Shown here piece after piece: positions 25,607 through 37,899 of a DNA stretch of 64,000 nucleotides. The notes under the pieces are model-generated. The model was not told the DNA's origin. It did no database searches and worked only from the letters and a program-made list of their open reading frames with translations. Source of the DNA: Sphagnum compactum (taxonomy: Eukaryota; Bryophyta; Sphagnopsida; Sphagnales); assembly GCA_965153455.1 (NCBI GenBank), contig OZ234498.1:8308001-8372000 (forward strand), in the 5' to 3' direction. Made by a program: the position numbers and the translations under genes. Each line of letters opens with the position of its first letter. Within the stretch, counting starts at the first letter, position 1.

Positions 25607-27960
25607 ATACAACAAGGCCTCTCAACACCTATAGCAAGTTCCTCCATTTGCTTGTCTTGTCAAGAGTAAACCTTCATTGCAGGAAATGCACTAACATTTA
25701 GCAGATATTGGCAGGCTACCCATTTACTATACTATGCTGGTGTTGCAGAAGTCAGCAGGTCTGGTCTGGGCCATGCCTTCAACGATTCACATGTCATGTA
25801 TGTTTTTGGTGTGGATAGTGATCTGGGCATTTAGTGCGTCTCAGGTGGTGGCTTCAGGTTATATGGAGAGGAATGGTGATTTTCATTGATGGATTCTTCT
25901 GATGAGTAATTTTTGCATATTTAGATGGTGACATGGGACGAGATATCTTTTACCCACTTGTGCTTACAAGCTTGTGTACTGCAAGCCTAGTAGAAAGTGT
26001 TGTTCTAAACTCTACCCACAGTTCCAAGTTCCTTCTTCATGACTTGACTCATCTTATGCATGTAGCACACAATTTCAACTTGAACCCACAGTTCTATACT
26101 CAGAGATGTCTGTGCATTGAAAAATCACGTCTTTCTAGCTTGATTTTCTTGCAATGACCATGAGGATTGTTCTGAGCTGCAATGCATTTTGTTGTCAAGT
26201 GCATGCCATGGTGTCATGAGATTACTGAACTCTGTTGACTTGTAGAGGTAGAGCATGAGACCAATTGATATTGTGATCCTTGAGGTTTCTTTTCCAGAAG
26301 TATTGTCCACTAACAAAATGGAACTTGCAGTTGTTATCAGTCAGCTTGTTTTGGACTGGGGCAAATTGTTTGCAACACATTGCATACAGTAGTTGCAGGC
26401 TCGCCTTGTGATGCTTGTTCTTGGAGAAGGGGCTCCTGGTGCTCTTCCTTTGCCCTGCTATCCCTGGCTTAGTATTCTCCAACATCATGTGACAACTTCC
26501 TTGTGAAGCATTTGCTATGGCTACCTTTTTACAGCTGTGATTTGGACTCTCCATTCTCTGCACTCGAAGTACCATGCAGTTCCATTTTGACTCAGAGGAA
26601 GTACCATGCTCTCAAGCTTCAAGGGTTAAATGCGGTGTAGGCTGCCCAGATCAGAGTCAACCAATAGAGAAATCTGCAAAGAAACCTTGCTTTTGGGCCC
26701 TCCTTTCACCCCTATCCTCAACTTCAATCTCAAACCTTGCTATTCGCCAATGCAAAGAAATTTTATTGAATCAGGGATATAAAATGTTGGAACTCAATAC
26801 TACAACATCTAATGTACTGGATTTGAAGTAATTATAGTAGCTGGAAGCACAGTAGCAGTGAAGACACTCAGAATTTATTTTTTTTAAAAAAAAAGGATGA
26901 AACTCAAATGACATTAAACTTTGTGATAATTTGAGTTTGACTCCCTGTTTAATAGGGATGCACTTTTTTATTGTTTATTGATCTCACACCCTTAATGACC
27001 AAACTCTAGGTACTGATGTTGCATTTCCTTTACAAATATCTTTAATAAGATAATCTTTCAGTTTGAAATGGGTCATAACATTCTTAACAGAGCTTCAGCT
27101 CAAATTGTTACAGAATCTGGTCATCTTCAGTTCTGGGAAAGGAAATTTACTTGCTTATTGGGTGATGCCACAAATAAGGGGATTGAGATTACAGATTGGT
27201 AAAAATGAGTGCCTTTTTGTGCTGTCTGGAACTTTTGTTGAATATGGTACGACACTTGTATGGTTTTTCAACAAGTATGCTTATGTACAGGTTTGTTCAT
27301 ACGGATCTGGTTTCTTGCAGAATATCGAGTTCCCTTGAATCAAGGAGTACTGTAAGAACCTTCCCCTCTGATGTCTTCTGATATACAAGGGGTTCATGAT
27401 AATGTTTGCCCCACTCTTTACAAGGGGTAATGCCCATGGGTCAGAGACATTCCCAAAATGTGGGGGTTGAACTCAGCTCCTTCCTCATCCAAGGCGCCTT
27501 GTTGGGGAACACCCCACCCTGGGATATACCCTACTTGTCATACCTAACACTTTGGAGGTAATCTTTGTGGTAGTTGCAGAAAAGCCAGAACAAACATGAC
27601 GAGAATGAGTGTGGCCATAACCTTATGAGAGTCACTCACAAAATATCCTTAATAGCAATGAATAGCTCCCATTACTCCCAATTGATTTCATTAGCTCCCA
27701 AATGGTGCGTTCAGATAATTGTATAATGGTCTGCTCAAAATTTCCAGTAAACAAATATTCACAAATCTGCATCCAAACTTTCAATCACAAGACCACAGAG
27801 GAGATCTAAACAATCAACCCAATGAACACACTGAACTCCCATATTCCAATTTGACAGAATACTACATGTCATCAATCATCACCTTGTTTGCTACAAAAAT
27901 ACTCTTTGATAGGTTAGCAGCTCTGACTCTCAGGATTTGACACACACAAATCCTTTCATT
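25607..27960. other. Intergenic DNA, possibly including the 3' UTR of the minus-strand gene
   Basis: Base composition is closer to genic than in the flanks, but I found no convincing exon. A 118-codon minus-strand frame with an ATG near 26,575 reads to 26,222 without recognisable motifs; I do not call it a gene. The part just below 27,961 is probably 3' UTR of the gene at 27,961-29,890. Confidence 0.4.
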
Positions 27961-29890
27961 CTATTCTGCTGTTTGCTTACTATCATTCTGCTTCTTCCAA
28001 AGATTGGCCAGCCAGATCACTTGCCATAAACCACCATTAGCCAAATGAGGAAGGATAACTTGAGCCCACCTAGGGAAAGAGGGGGCAACACCCTTCACAA
28101 GCACAAACACTATGCCTATGGCAAACAAATGCCATGGAAACTTGATCTTCTGCTGCCACACAACACAGAGAAAATCAGGATTTTAGGGAATACATGAATG
28201 TGCAATGAATTTCAGTGAACTTTGTCAAATTGCAGAACTCCAGCAGTTGGCCTATCCTTGCACTCTGATTCAACCACTGCCTGAATCCTTTCACCTTCAC
28301 AAAACTATCACAGACTACAGAAGCCAGTCGGGTCCCACCTTGTGGCCGTGTGTTGGGACTTCCTGATCAGTTTAACTAAGTTGCTACCAGTGCGATTGGT
28401 GATTGCTAAGAGGGCTCATGTGCAATTGAAATATCCTCAATAGTATGTTTCACAACCCAAACTGAAGGTACACTACATTTGATTTTCTTTTCCTGCTCAG
28501 AGGTTGACAGCAGAAGCTGAGAATAAAAGGATCAAGTAATGAACATCTACCTCAACATCTCCTGAAATGTCTGCAAAAACTTCGTTGAGGATTCCAACAA
28601 ACATGATACCTCCAATCATGCTTATAGGAATGAGCAGCAACTTCTCCTGCATAAGCGTGTAGGAAACTTCATTCAGAACTGACAGAAGCAGGACTGGAAT
28701 CATGATCCACTTTCCAACAGTCCACAATGACTGGACCAACCTTTCTGCCAATCTCCTGGAGACTCTGTGCCACGGAAAGCTCTGTACTGGCTTAAGCATC
28801 TCAAATGATAAGCCTGACACTGCTGCATCTTGTTGCATTTCCCCTCCATTTTGAGTATTTTGATCGAAGTTTGTGCTTGTTGCAGAGGCACAAGGTCTAA
28901 TGGTGTAAGACCTAACTCTTGAATGTGAAGATGAGAAACAAGTCCATAGGTGATATTGCTGCTGTTGCAGGAACATGCACTCCAGAATTTCAGTACCAGT
29001 GAGTGTCATCAAAATACCATTTGCCAAACTTCTAATAAGTCATCTGTTGTGACTTTTGTATTTTATAGGTCTTTCCATCTGAGTCAAATGCAGAGATCTG
29101 ACATCAAATCTCTAATTGCTATTCATTCATGATTGCATGATGATGGGCATGTGTTTTGAATGATCTTCTGAGAAATGTCCACTAATGTTCTGCAATCTGC
29201 ATTTCAAAAAAGAAAGGAACAGTTATTGCATCACTGCTACACATAGACTGCTTTGACTCTAGAGCAGAGCTTGAACTCAAGCATTTGTCATGTACTATCC
29301 ATCTGTCTGTTTGACCAATGCTTGAGCATGAGCTCTACAGGGCAAGCAAAATTGTCTCTCTCTGCTAGTCGCATCTTTTCGTGAGTAGAACACACAGTTG
29401 ATAAAATTCAGATGAACCAGACACTTAAAACAATGCAGATTTCAGCACACTTCGATTTAATCGGTAGCAATCAACACGTTACAGCTGAGCTTCACTCTCT
29501 TCCAATTCCCACAGAATACAACTACTCACAATTCCATTCAAACCTCTCATAACCAGAAGAAGAAAAGAAGAAGAAGAGGAAGAAGAATTTCCTTTGCAAT
29601 TTTCAACCAAAGTGCTCCTCCACTCACACCAGGAAGAAAGCTGTGGACCTGAGGAGCAATTCCAGACCGAAAAAGCAGCAGACTAATACAAGAAACAAAC
29701 CCCAAAACAAAACAAAACAAATGGAAACCCTAACCTTGAGACGCCACCTATTAGGCTTCAAGGCTGCTTGAGCGACAACACCGCTGAAATGCCATTCACT
29801 GGACTTGCAACAAGCGGATGCTCCAAGCCATGCACATGACGATGATGTAGATGAGACGACCACGCAATGGGGTTGCCATCGAGAAACCAT
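27961..29890 (-). CDS. Probable plastid-targeted multi-pass membrane protein (EMB1923-like, tentative)
   Basis: Three exons read 29890-29735, 28961-28551 and 28152-27961, all phase 0, giving about 252 residues. The N-terminal 90 or so residues are Ser/Arg-rich and poor in acids, like a chloroplast transit peptide. Four hydrophobic segments follow: about 136-154 (KWIMIPVLLLSVL), 160-180 (LLLIPISMIGGIMFVGIL), 194-212 (PWHLFAIGIVFVLVKG) and 220-240. The stretch PSFPRWAQVILPHLANGGLWQ resembles, from memory, a conserved region of the plant EMBRYO DEFECTIVE 1923 family; that match is tentative. The ATG at 29890 is the only ATG start in the frame; the open frame above it begins only at TTG and is a pentanucleotide repeat, so I treat it as leader. 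The 5' acceptor could be 3 bases further in (28958, and 28149 for the last exon), because both begin CAGCAG. An additional small exon in the 773-base first intron is possible. Confidence 0.65.
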
Positions 29891-29915
29891 TATGGTACAA
29901 AACAGCAACGAACAA

Positions 29916-29995
29916 TCTCTTCTCTTCTCTTCTCGTCTCGTCTCGTCTCGTCTCTTCTCTTCTCTTCTAGTCTCGTCTCTTCTCTTCTCTTCTCT
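29916..29995. repeat. TCTTC/TCTCG pentanucleotide repeat in the gene leader
   Basis: Sixteen pentamers, TCTTC and TCTCG/TCTAG variants in mixed order. It ends 26 bases before the ATG of the minus-strand membrane-protein gene, so on that strand the leader is GA-rich (GAAGA/GACGA). Such GA-rich leaders are common in plants. Confidence 0.9.
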
Positions 29996-30044
29996 GGTTG
30001 CGTCTAGGCCCTTAGACAAGGGGCGTTCCCAAAATTGGGCACAC

Positions 30045-30188
30045 GGGTAGGAAAATAGCCCTATTAGGCCTATGTTACTACCTTGCTGTCTACTTGCCTA
30101 CCTACTTGCTTGTTTCATCACAGGGTAGGAAAGTAGCCCTAGTAGGCATATTACAAGCATAGTGTCTACTTACCTACCTGCTTGTTTC
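30045..30188. repeat. 78-bp tandem duplication upstream of the membrane-protein gene
   Basis: GGGTAGGAAAATAGCCCTA starts at 30045 and GGGTAGGAAAGTAGCCCTA at 30123, both continuing to CTACCT(A/G)CTTGCTTGTTTC. Copy 2 is slightly shorter. It lies within 300 bases of the start codon at 29890 and so may be in its promoter. Confidence 0.75.
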
Positions 30189-30386
30189 TTCCCTCTCTGG
30201 CGTTCGCTTTGTCGTTTCGCACGAAACGTATCGACGAGGGAAGTAGGCATTGAGTTTCATCGTTGCAAGAGAAGAGAAGAATGCACAGAGAGAACGAGAA
30301 TGATATGCACACACAGAGAGAGAGGAGACACTTAGATAAGTAGTTGCGCGCAAATCAGTCCGGAAAAGGTTTTGAACGCCCAGAGC

Positions 30387-30404
30387 GAGAGAGAGAGAGA
30401 GAGA
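30387..30404. repeat. (GA)n microsatellite
   Basis: Nine GA dinucleotides, near the upstream edge of the promoter region of the minus-strand gene. Confidence 0.85.
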
Positions 30405-33400
30405 TGTCTGTGTGTATAATTTGGTCGAGTCCAACGGGTGACTCTGGCGTCACTGACTTTACTTTCACCTACGGCTTCCTTTCCTGTTCAATGGTGTTTC
30501 TGCACTTTTAGGAGGGCAGGCCGGCTCCATCTCCAAAGTTCTTGGCGAAGGGGGCCCTACCTTGTGTGCGACGCAAGTATCTGCTCACACTCAAGCTCCG
30601 GTACTCTTCGTTTCAGCTCCATTTGTTGTCTTGCTTGAGAATGTGGGGAAGATTGAAGAGAACGGTTGTGTTTGTTTCTATCTCTCCTACCTGCTCATGT
30701 TGAGTAGGTATGTGTTTGCATTATGTTGATTTCCTCTGAAATCTCAATTATGTTTTAGTGCTTACTATTCACTTATGCGAGAAGAACTTCGCATCTAGCA
30801 TGTGGAGGATTATGAACACAAAAGTGAGAGAATTTGCAACTACATTCTATGAATTTTTGCAAGCACTTTTCGATGACAATGCCAATTTCATAATGGACTT
30901 GCTTGCATTTCCATCATATACATACCCTACTTGTAGTTAATGTTTGGCATTAAATAATTCTCTAAAGATTTGGCTAGAAAATGAAAAAAATTAGTGGTAT
31001 TTGTCAAAACCTTTGAAAATCAAACTCACAACCTAGCTTGCTCTCTTAGCTAGCCACTAGACTACTACCATAAATTCAAATTACAAGGTTCACTCTATGT
31101 GCATATTCTTGCTTGTTGAAATTTTGAAATATTGAATTTGTGGGTGTCGGACTTGTCTAAATGTAAATAAATAAATATTTCAACATGAAACTATCAATTG
31201 TTAAGCATAGGTAAGGTATCTTAACTTCATAGGCTGAAAAACAAATGATACTTATGTTTTGATAGCTTTGTTCATTCCACTTTGGATGAAATTTGCACAA
31301 TGAACTTATGGCCACCATTTTTCAAATCTTGTCTATGGTGGTTAAGTTTTAAAGATTGTGATTATGGCAATAATTTTTGAATGCATGTCTTGAAAGTTGC
31401 ATTTGAAGGATAAAACATAACCAGAGGCAAAGGAAACTAAGACGACTCGACATGACTTGATTAGTAATGGATTGAGTACTATCAATTTTGGCATCCATTG
31501 TGTCAATGACTTGCCACTACTAAGAACTAGAATTGGTATTTCTTAGTCGTAGTACCTAGCCCATTCTCTAGTACAATGGATGTTACTTTTACCTTGTTGG
31601 CTTTATTTTGGCATAACTTTGAACATATTGTGTATGATGGGCAAATTATTTGAAAAGGTCAAGTAAGTAGCAAAATGTTGTGTGTATGAAACAAACATGT
31701 TTTAAATACTAGTGTTTATTTTTTTCTTTTTCTCTTGACTTTCAATCTTACAAGTAAATGTAAGCTTTGAATGAAATAACACCTACATTGAGATGACCCC
31801 AATCGAAAGAAGTAATTGTTTCATGTGGATGAGGTAATCTTTGCCTAATTGACCTAGGTGTCATTTTTTTCTAAAAAGAAACCTAGTTTTTCTTTTTCAA
31901 ATGTTTATATCAAACTTTTACTCTTGTTGTTGTTGACATCTTTCTTGACTTTAATGTTCAAAGTGTTTCATCTCACTTTCAACATCTTTGTTTTTGGCTT
32001 TTCACTTTCATTTGAAGGTGGGGTTTATTTTTTCAACTTTTATTTTTATCTTTCCATTTTTTGTTTGGTAAGTGTTGTTATTGGTTGCAATAGTTGAATT
32101 CATGCTAAATCTTCCATGAGTTTGTTTCATTTCATGTCCCATTCATCTTACACGTGATAAAACTCATCTTATCCATGTTCATTTTGGCTTTCATCGTTAT
32201 CTTGTCATTCTTGACTCATCTATGTTTTCAATGAACATTCTTCCCTTGGTGCCCCTTAATTATTAGAAAATCACAATTCCAACTTTTGATTTTATATTAT
32301 TTATATAAATGAAAAAAAAATAAAAATTTAACCATGCTTGCCACCAACTTATCATTCTCAATTTTTCAAATGATCATAATTCCTTTGAATTTTCATTTTT
32401 AAGTTATTTTCATCCTTTACATGTTTTTGTTCAAATTTCTGATTTTTTTCCACCTCATATATTATAATATTTTGCTTCCACTTTGGTTTGTAAGCAAAGA
32501 AGTTTTGTTGATTATGCTCCTTTTTTGCTTTCACCATTAATTTTTCATTTTGGCTCCTAAGTGTTTTTTAGAATGATGTTTATTCCCAAAAAAAATTATT
32601 ATTATCATGTGTTGTTATTATTCTAACTTGTGTTGTTTTCCTTGCATTATCTCCTTTCAAATGAAATTTTTCCACTCATCTTCATTTTTTATTTTCATTG
32701 TTTGCTTTTCATTGTTATTTGCTACTTTTTTCAAATATATTTTTTCAACTTTTCACTTTTGACTCATCTTTGTTTTTAAACCTTTTGATGTTCATGCTTA
32801 TGTATATGTCTCCCTTTCATCTTCTATTCTCATTCCATGTTTAAATTTTACACATTTTAGTAGTTTTCGCATTCACCCTATAGATCAATTCATTTCCCTT
32901 TTTAAGTAAAATTTGTTTTTCACCTTTGGATTGTTGTTTTCATTTTATTTCCAAATCCTTGATCTTGTTTTTATCTTGTTTCTATTTTTTCATGTTGTTA
33001 TTTATTTTGCTTTCATCTTTTACTTCATCATTATCTTGTGGTGTTGATCTTTCATTTCCTTTCATTTTTTATCATTTTCTTAAATAATTGATATTCTTAT
33101 ATCACCCTCTTTTTATTTTTTGCCTTATTTCTATCTTATTGCAAAAAATTCTATGTTAATTTTTGTGTTTTCTTTTTATTGCCTTTCTTTATTTCCTCTT
33201 GTTTTGTTTTTGTTTCTCAATTGAAAAAATTCCTTTTGATTAGTCATGTTGTCATGTTATAATTTGATTTGATCCATCAAATTTGATTTCATGCATTCAA
33301 GTTATAATTTCTTCTTCTTTTTAAATTTGTGATTTGTCCTTGTTTTTGTTTCTTATTTTGTTTTTAAAATATTGAATGTGTAGAAATCGTTTTTTTTTTT

Positions 33401-33970
33401 TTTAATGAACATGATTTAATTAAATAATGCATGTCATTATCCTTATAAAATTTGAGATTTTTTTTCATAAATACAAGGGATTTTTTCAATGTGTCAAATC
33501 AAAACGTTTTTTAATAAATATCATTCACCTTTTTTAGTTGTAAACTGGCATGAAATCATATAAGATTTCTTATTTAACTGTCAACCCATGAACACTTTTG
33601 ATGTTTCAAGTGGAGATTGACTCTCTTTTTTAAATAATGAAAAGGAAATGTTTGGTGCATTGGAAAACAAAAAACAAATTGTGGCACAAAGTGTAATTAT
33701 TGTTAAAACATGAAAGTTTTTTTTTTAAAAACATTAAAAGGTGTTAAATGATTGATAAACTTAAATGTTGATGGACATAATGTGTTGGTCACAATGCAAG
33801 CTACATTATGTTTATTCAAGATTGTTATCAATTTCACATTGAATTTTTTTTGAAAAATTTTAACGATATGTATTTTCATTTAAACATGAAATTCAGAATT
33901 AAACCAATGTTGGGCATATATTTGAAGGTCCATTGGATATTAACTAGATTTTATTTTGAGTATACGAGTG
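30405..33970. other. Intergenic DNA, T-rich in the second half
   Basis: No gene seen. From about 31,700 to 33,500 the plus strand is strongly T-rich, with repeated words such as TTTTTCATTTT and CATCTT but no fixed period. It looks like a decayed simple-sequence domain. Confidence 0.5.
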
Positions 33971-34293
33971 TTGTGACCCGTGGCTATGCCACTCTAGCCA
34001 CCCGTGGCACCTCGCCCGGCCCCCCCCAGCGGCTGCCCTGGCCGCTGTTTTTTTTGGCCTCTCTGAGGACCTCGTTTCAAAACCCTAACGACGGGTTTTC
34101 TCTCTGAGGACCTCGTTTCAGGTCCCCAATGACGGGAGCTGGGTTTCAGGACCTCGACAGACAGACAGACATCATGGCAATTTCTAAGAATTTGCTTTTC
34201 AAAGATGTTTCTCAACTGCCCAAGATGGACCGGTTCCGGCGTAATGTTAAAACACAGAACGTCTTGTGACACACAGACGGACACACAGACACC
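33971..34293. repeat. GC-rich repeat fragment with CTCTGAGGACCTCGTTTCA duplication
   Basis: This abrupt GC-rich island in AT-rich DNA contains CTCTGAGGACCTCGTTTCA twice (about 34060 and 34103) with AACGACGGG/AATGACGGG after each. It also has GGGTTTCAGGACCTCGACAGACAGAC (34141 on). The last motif recurs in reverse orientation at about 61,340-61,380, so both islands belong to one dispersed repeat family. CAGA and CACAGACGGA runs follow to 34,293. Confidence 0.6.
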
Positions 34294-35019
34294 ACATTTG
34301 CTTTTATATATAGGATACATGTATCCATCAGGTGTTGAGATTTTGAATAATCGGCCTCACCTCATACTCGGGCATTTTAAAAAATTGGTACCCACCCCAC
34401 TTCTTAATTAGAACTTTTAGAAAGTCAAATAATTGTAACCATACCTGATTCGAAAAGAAATAAATGAAAAGGATATCTCCCAAAAACTCAGATACTTTTC
34501 TAGTATCTATTTTTATGCCCTTTTAACATATTAGGGTACGGTTAAGGATTTTGTAATATGTACTTTGTTTGCAATTTCGCAATAGCTTGCAATTTACAAC
34601 ATTCATTTTAACCTTTCTATTGATGTGTCGTCAAAACTATGAATGTAAACTATAAACTCCTAAAAGTTAAAACAAATCAATTTTCTTTCAGAAAATCTCA
34701 TGTAAAGTCGAAGTAGAAAGGAGGAACAAAACGGGGCGAAAAAACAAACAAAATTCAAGGAGGACTCGGTAAGAAATGCAATGTAGGGGGAGGTAGAAAA
34801 TGGGGTAAGGAAGAAGGGTAGAAAGTGCGGCATAAAAGCTAATAGAAAACTGAGGGCAAAAGTTGGTACGAGGGGCGATGAAGACTTAACAGAAAAAACA
34901 AAAAAAACATTAAGAAATAAAATCAAGCACAAATAGGGCCACAAAGCAAATTTTGAACGGATGTTAAAAACCATGCATAAAACCGCGATAAACAGGTGGA
35001 ACGAAATAGGGCGGAAAAA

Positions 35020-35730
35020 TGGGTTTAACGATTTTGGGTTTTGGGTTTCGAATTACATGAGTGTTCCACATTAATTTTAGTTTTTCTTTTGGGATTTTGA
35101 GGTGATCTACCCCCTATTTTTTAAGGTTCTGATTGTCATGGTGTGTGTAGTTTTCCTTAATTGTTCACCATTTGAAAAATATCAAGGGTTTGATTTTTGA
35201 GTTAATGATTATATTTTAATGTTTAAAGTTTATTTTTATAGAATTTCGAAGTTTGAAAGTCATGTACCCCCTATTTTCAAAGGTTGTGATGTTAATGGTG
35301 TGTTTATTTTCACTTAGAAGTGTACGACTTGGAAAATATAAAAAGTTTTACATCTTAGAATTACATGAATGTTTCAACTTAATTTCATTTTTTATTTTGG
35401 GATTTTGAGGTGACCTACCCCCCTTATTTTCAAAGGTTTTGATTGTCATGGTTTATTAAATTTTCCCTAATTATTCACCATTTAATGATATGGAAGGTTT
35501 GATTTTGGACTTGATGATTGAGTTTTTTTATTTTTATAAAATTTCAAAGTTTGAAGATGATAAACCTCCCTATCGAAGGCTGTGATGCTAGTGATGTGTT
35601 TATTTTTATTTAGAAGCGTACGATTTGGAGAGATATAGAAGGTTTAAGGTTACATTGGTGTCACAAATTAATTTCACTTTTTATTTTGAGATTTTGAATT
35701 GACATACTCCCACCTATATTTATAATCTAT
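35020..35730 (+). repeat. Left array of ~300-bp repeats (direct orientation)
   Basis: Two alternating half-units recur. One carries GGGATTTTGAGGTGA(C/T)CTACCCCC (35091, 35399 and, diverged, about 35686). The other carries CAAAGTTTGAA…TACCCCCTA then GTGATG followed by GTGTGTTTATTTT (about 35245 and 35545). The full period is about 290-310 bases. The same units occur in reverse complement at 37,900-38,480. Confidence 0.7.
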
Positions 35731-35868
35731 GCACTATGGGCATAATGCAAGAGATCGGAGGTTGTTTTGGCAAAAAAATAAAATCTTGTTTACATGCATT
35801 CAAATGGATTTACAAAGCGAATGTAAACATATATAAACATGTCATAAACACCATCATCATCCATTGAT

Positions 35869-35996
35869 TATATCATCACTTGCACCAACATAATCATTTG
35901 CATCATCATTTGCATCATTGCTTGCACTAACATAATTGCCTGCATCATCGCTTGCATTAACATAGTTGCCTGCATCATCGCTTTCATCATCATTAA
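35869..35996 (-). repeat. 30-bp repeat encoding Asp-rich decapeptides on the minus strand
   Basis: Units start at about 35,920 and 35,950 with a period of 30, plus diverged copies on the 35,869 side. On the minus strand they read openly as repeats of a decapeptide like ASDDAGNYVN. It lies 3' of the decayed frame at 36,330-37,026 on the same strand and may be its degenerate acidic tail. Confidence 0.5.
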
Positions 35997-36329
35997 TTCT
36001 TAGTTAACTCTTCGTTCACTATCAGTTAGGAAGCTTTTCAAAAAACCTCCTTGTTTGGTGCACACATAGAAACCTCTACGAAAGTTTTTTTGGTCGACGC
36101 ACATAGGTTTCTAATGAACTACGTCCCCAATGGGGTATAAATAAAGGTAAGACCTCCTTCAATCTGTTCAACATTAGTTTTAGGTACAATTTTTTATCAT
36201 AACCTTTGTTTTCATACGTTGTTAAAATAATTTTGGTTGAATCATCTTCTAGCATATATTATGTTATTGACAAATAGGAATTTAAAAAGAATTTGAAACA
36301 TGTTTATAAACATACACATGATTAGACAA

Positions 36330-37026
36330 GGAAACGATACCCCATAATCAAACATATTCTTCTATACTGGAATAGAAGAACCCATTTTTGCACGATATCA
36401 TTGTATGAATGATCAATCACGAGCTTTACATTCAAAATTTCTTACTTCATCCCAAGGAATGAAACCCGACATACTTTAGCACCTAAAGAATGCAAAGTAT
36501 CTGACATGGCTGAAATAAGAACATTAACTTAGTTCCGTGATAGTGTTAAACTATCTGGACTACAAGTCAATGTCATACCAAAAGCCCTACGTAGAGTATT
36601 CATCAACTTATCCTTGAATTTAGTCCTCTGATGCACATTAGTCCGAACATACGCCTTCATCACTATGGTATTAGAAATCACATGAAGCTAATCATCAAAC
36701 TCTGGAAGATCCTTCACCGACACCTTCTAATTCGCTGGACGAACCATAATCCCAAACAATGCTGGTAAATCCCTTGGAAGCATCATGAAACAAGTTGCAT
36801 AAAGATCCACATACTTTAGATCATTAATTTGAAGGTACTCCAACAAATTAGTGCATGGTCCACAAATAGGCAAAAAATGAACAAGGGGAGCATGTATGGT
36901 GCTGACAAGGGGTGTACGACCATACAAACGCCTCAAAGTAGAAGCTGGGCGGACTATAATAAATAATGGACGTGTTTGTGTCATAGTACCATCCACAAAA
37001 CAATTTGTATACTTAATACGAAACAT
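36330..37026 (-). pseudogene. Decayed protein-coding frame of unknown family
   Basis: From the codon at 37026 a 98-residue open frame ends in TAG. The same frame then continues as plausible protein through about 230 codons broken by only four or five stop codons, for example near 36,728, 36,690 and 36,520. Readable segments include KDLPEFDD, MKAYVRTNVHQRTKFKDKLMNT and LHSLGAKVCRVSFLGMK. This is far more open and protein-like than the flanking AT-rich DNA and looks like a dead transposon gene or captured gene. I do not recognise the family. It lies between the inverted arrays at 35.0-35.7 and 37.9-38.5 kb. Confidence 0.45.
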
Positions 37027-37047
37027 AGTGTAAAATATTTACAAGCA

Positions 37048-37447
37048 CCAAATGTCAAATTTACTAAATGCCAAATATCTACAAATATCAAATGTCAAAT
37101 ATGTCAAATCTCAAATCTACCAAACATCAAATATACCAAATGTCAAATCTACTAAATGTCAAATATACCAAGTATACCAAATATCAAATATCACAAATGC
37201 AAAATATCCCAAATGACAAATGTCAAAGTATTCCAAATGCAAAATATCTCAAATGACAAATGTTAAAAGATCCCAAATGAAAAATATCCCCAATGACAAA
37301 TGTCAAAACATCCCAAATGACAAATGTCAAAACATCCCAAATCTAAAATATCCCCAATGACAAATGTCAAAAGTATCCCAAATGACAAATATCTACATAT
37401 GTCAAATATCAAATCTACTAAATGCCAAATGTCAATATCTACATATG
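37048..37447. repeat. CAAATGTCAAAT-type minisatellite
   Basis: About 400 bases of short, variable units around CAAATGTCAAATAT and CCCAAATGACAAATGTCAAAA, with local higher-order copies of about 30-55 bases. It starts 20 bases upstream of the decayed minus-strand frame. Confidence 0.85.
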
Positions 37448-37449
37448 TA

Positions 37450-37880
37450 AGGTAAAATTGAACATAACTCCATAAATTTAGCCACAAAAAAAAATCTTTC
37501 ATTTTGGCAAAACTTGACATAACTTCATAAATTTGGCAAATATTTGGTACAACTCCATAGTTTTGGCAAAACTAAATCGTAGCCCCATAACTTTGACAAA
37601 AAAATTAAGGTGGATTTTATAATTCAGGCAAATCTTGGCATAATTCCACAATTTCGGCAAATTTTAATCACAATTCCATAATTTTAACAAAATTAAAAAA
37701 TACCTTCATAATTTTGGTAGAATCACCTTCATAATTTTGGGGAATGTTGGCACATCCACATAATTTTGGCAAAATGAAAGCACAACCCTATAATTTGGGC
37801 AAAACTTGGCATAAGTGCATTAATTTGGCAAAACTTTAATTCAAGTCGATAATTTGGGCAAAACCCTAAAGCTTAATCCC
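37450..37880. repeat. CATAATTTTGGCAAAA-type degenerate tandem repeat
   Basis: About ten to twelve diverged units of 30-40 bases centred on CCATAATTTTGGCAAAAC, adjoining the preceding minisatellite. Confidence 0.75.
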
Positions 37881-37899
37881 TACATTTTTAGGTAAAAAT

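Noticed and set aside
26222-26575. A 118-codon minus-strand open frame with an ATG
   Set aside because: No domain, splice site or composition signal. It may be transcribed but I cannot support a gene.
29888-30019. N-terminal extension of the membrane protein with REEKRRDETRR-type repeats
   Set aside because: It begins at TTG and is merely translated pentanucleotide repeat; the ATG at 29890 starts a normal transit-peptide-like sequence.
37048-37447. CRISPR-like appearance of short repeats
   Set aside because: Units are degenerate, of variable length and without unique spacers; this is a eukaryotic minisatellite.
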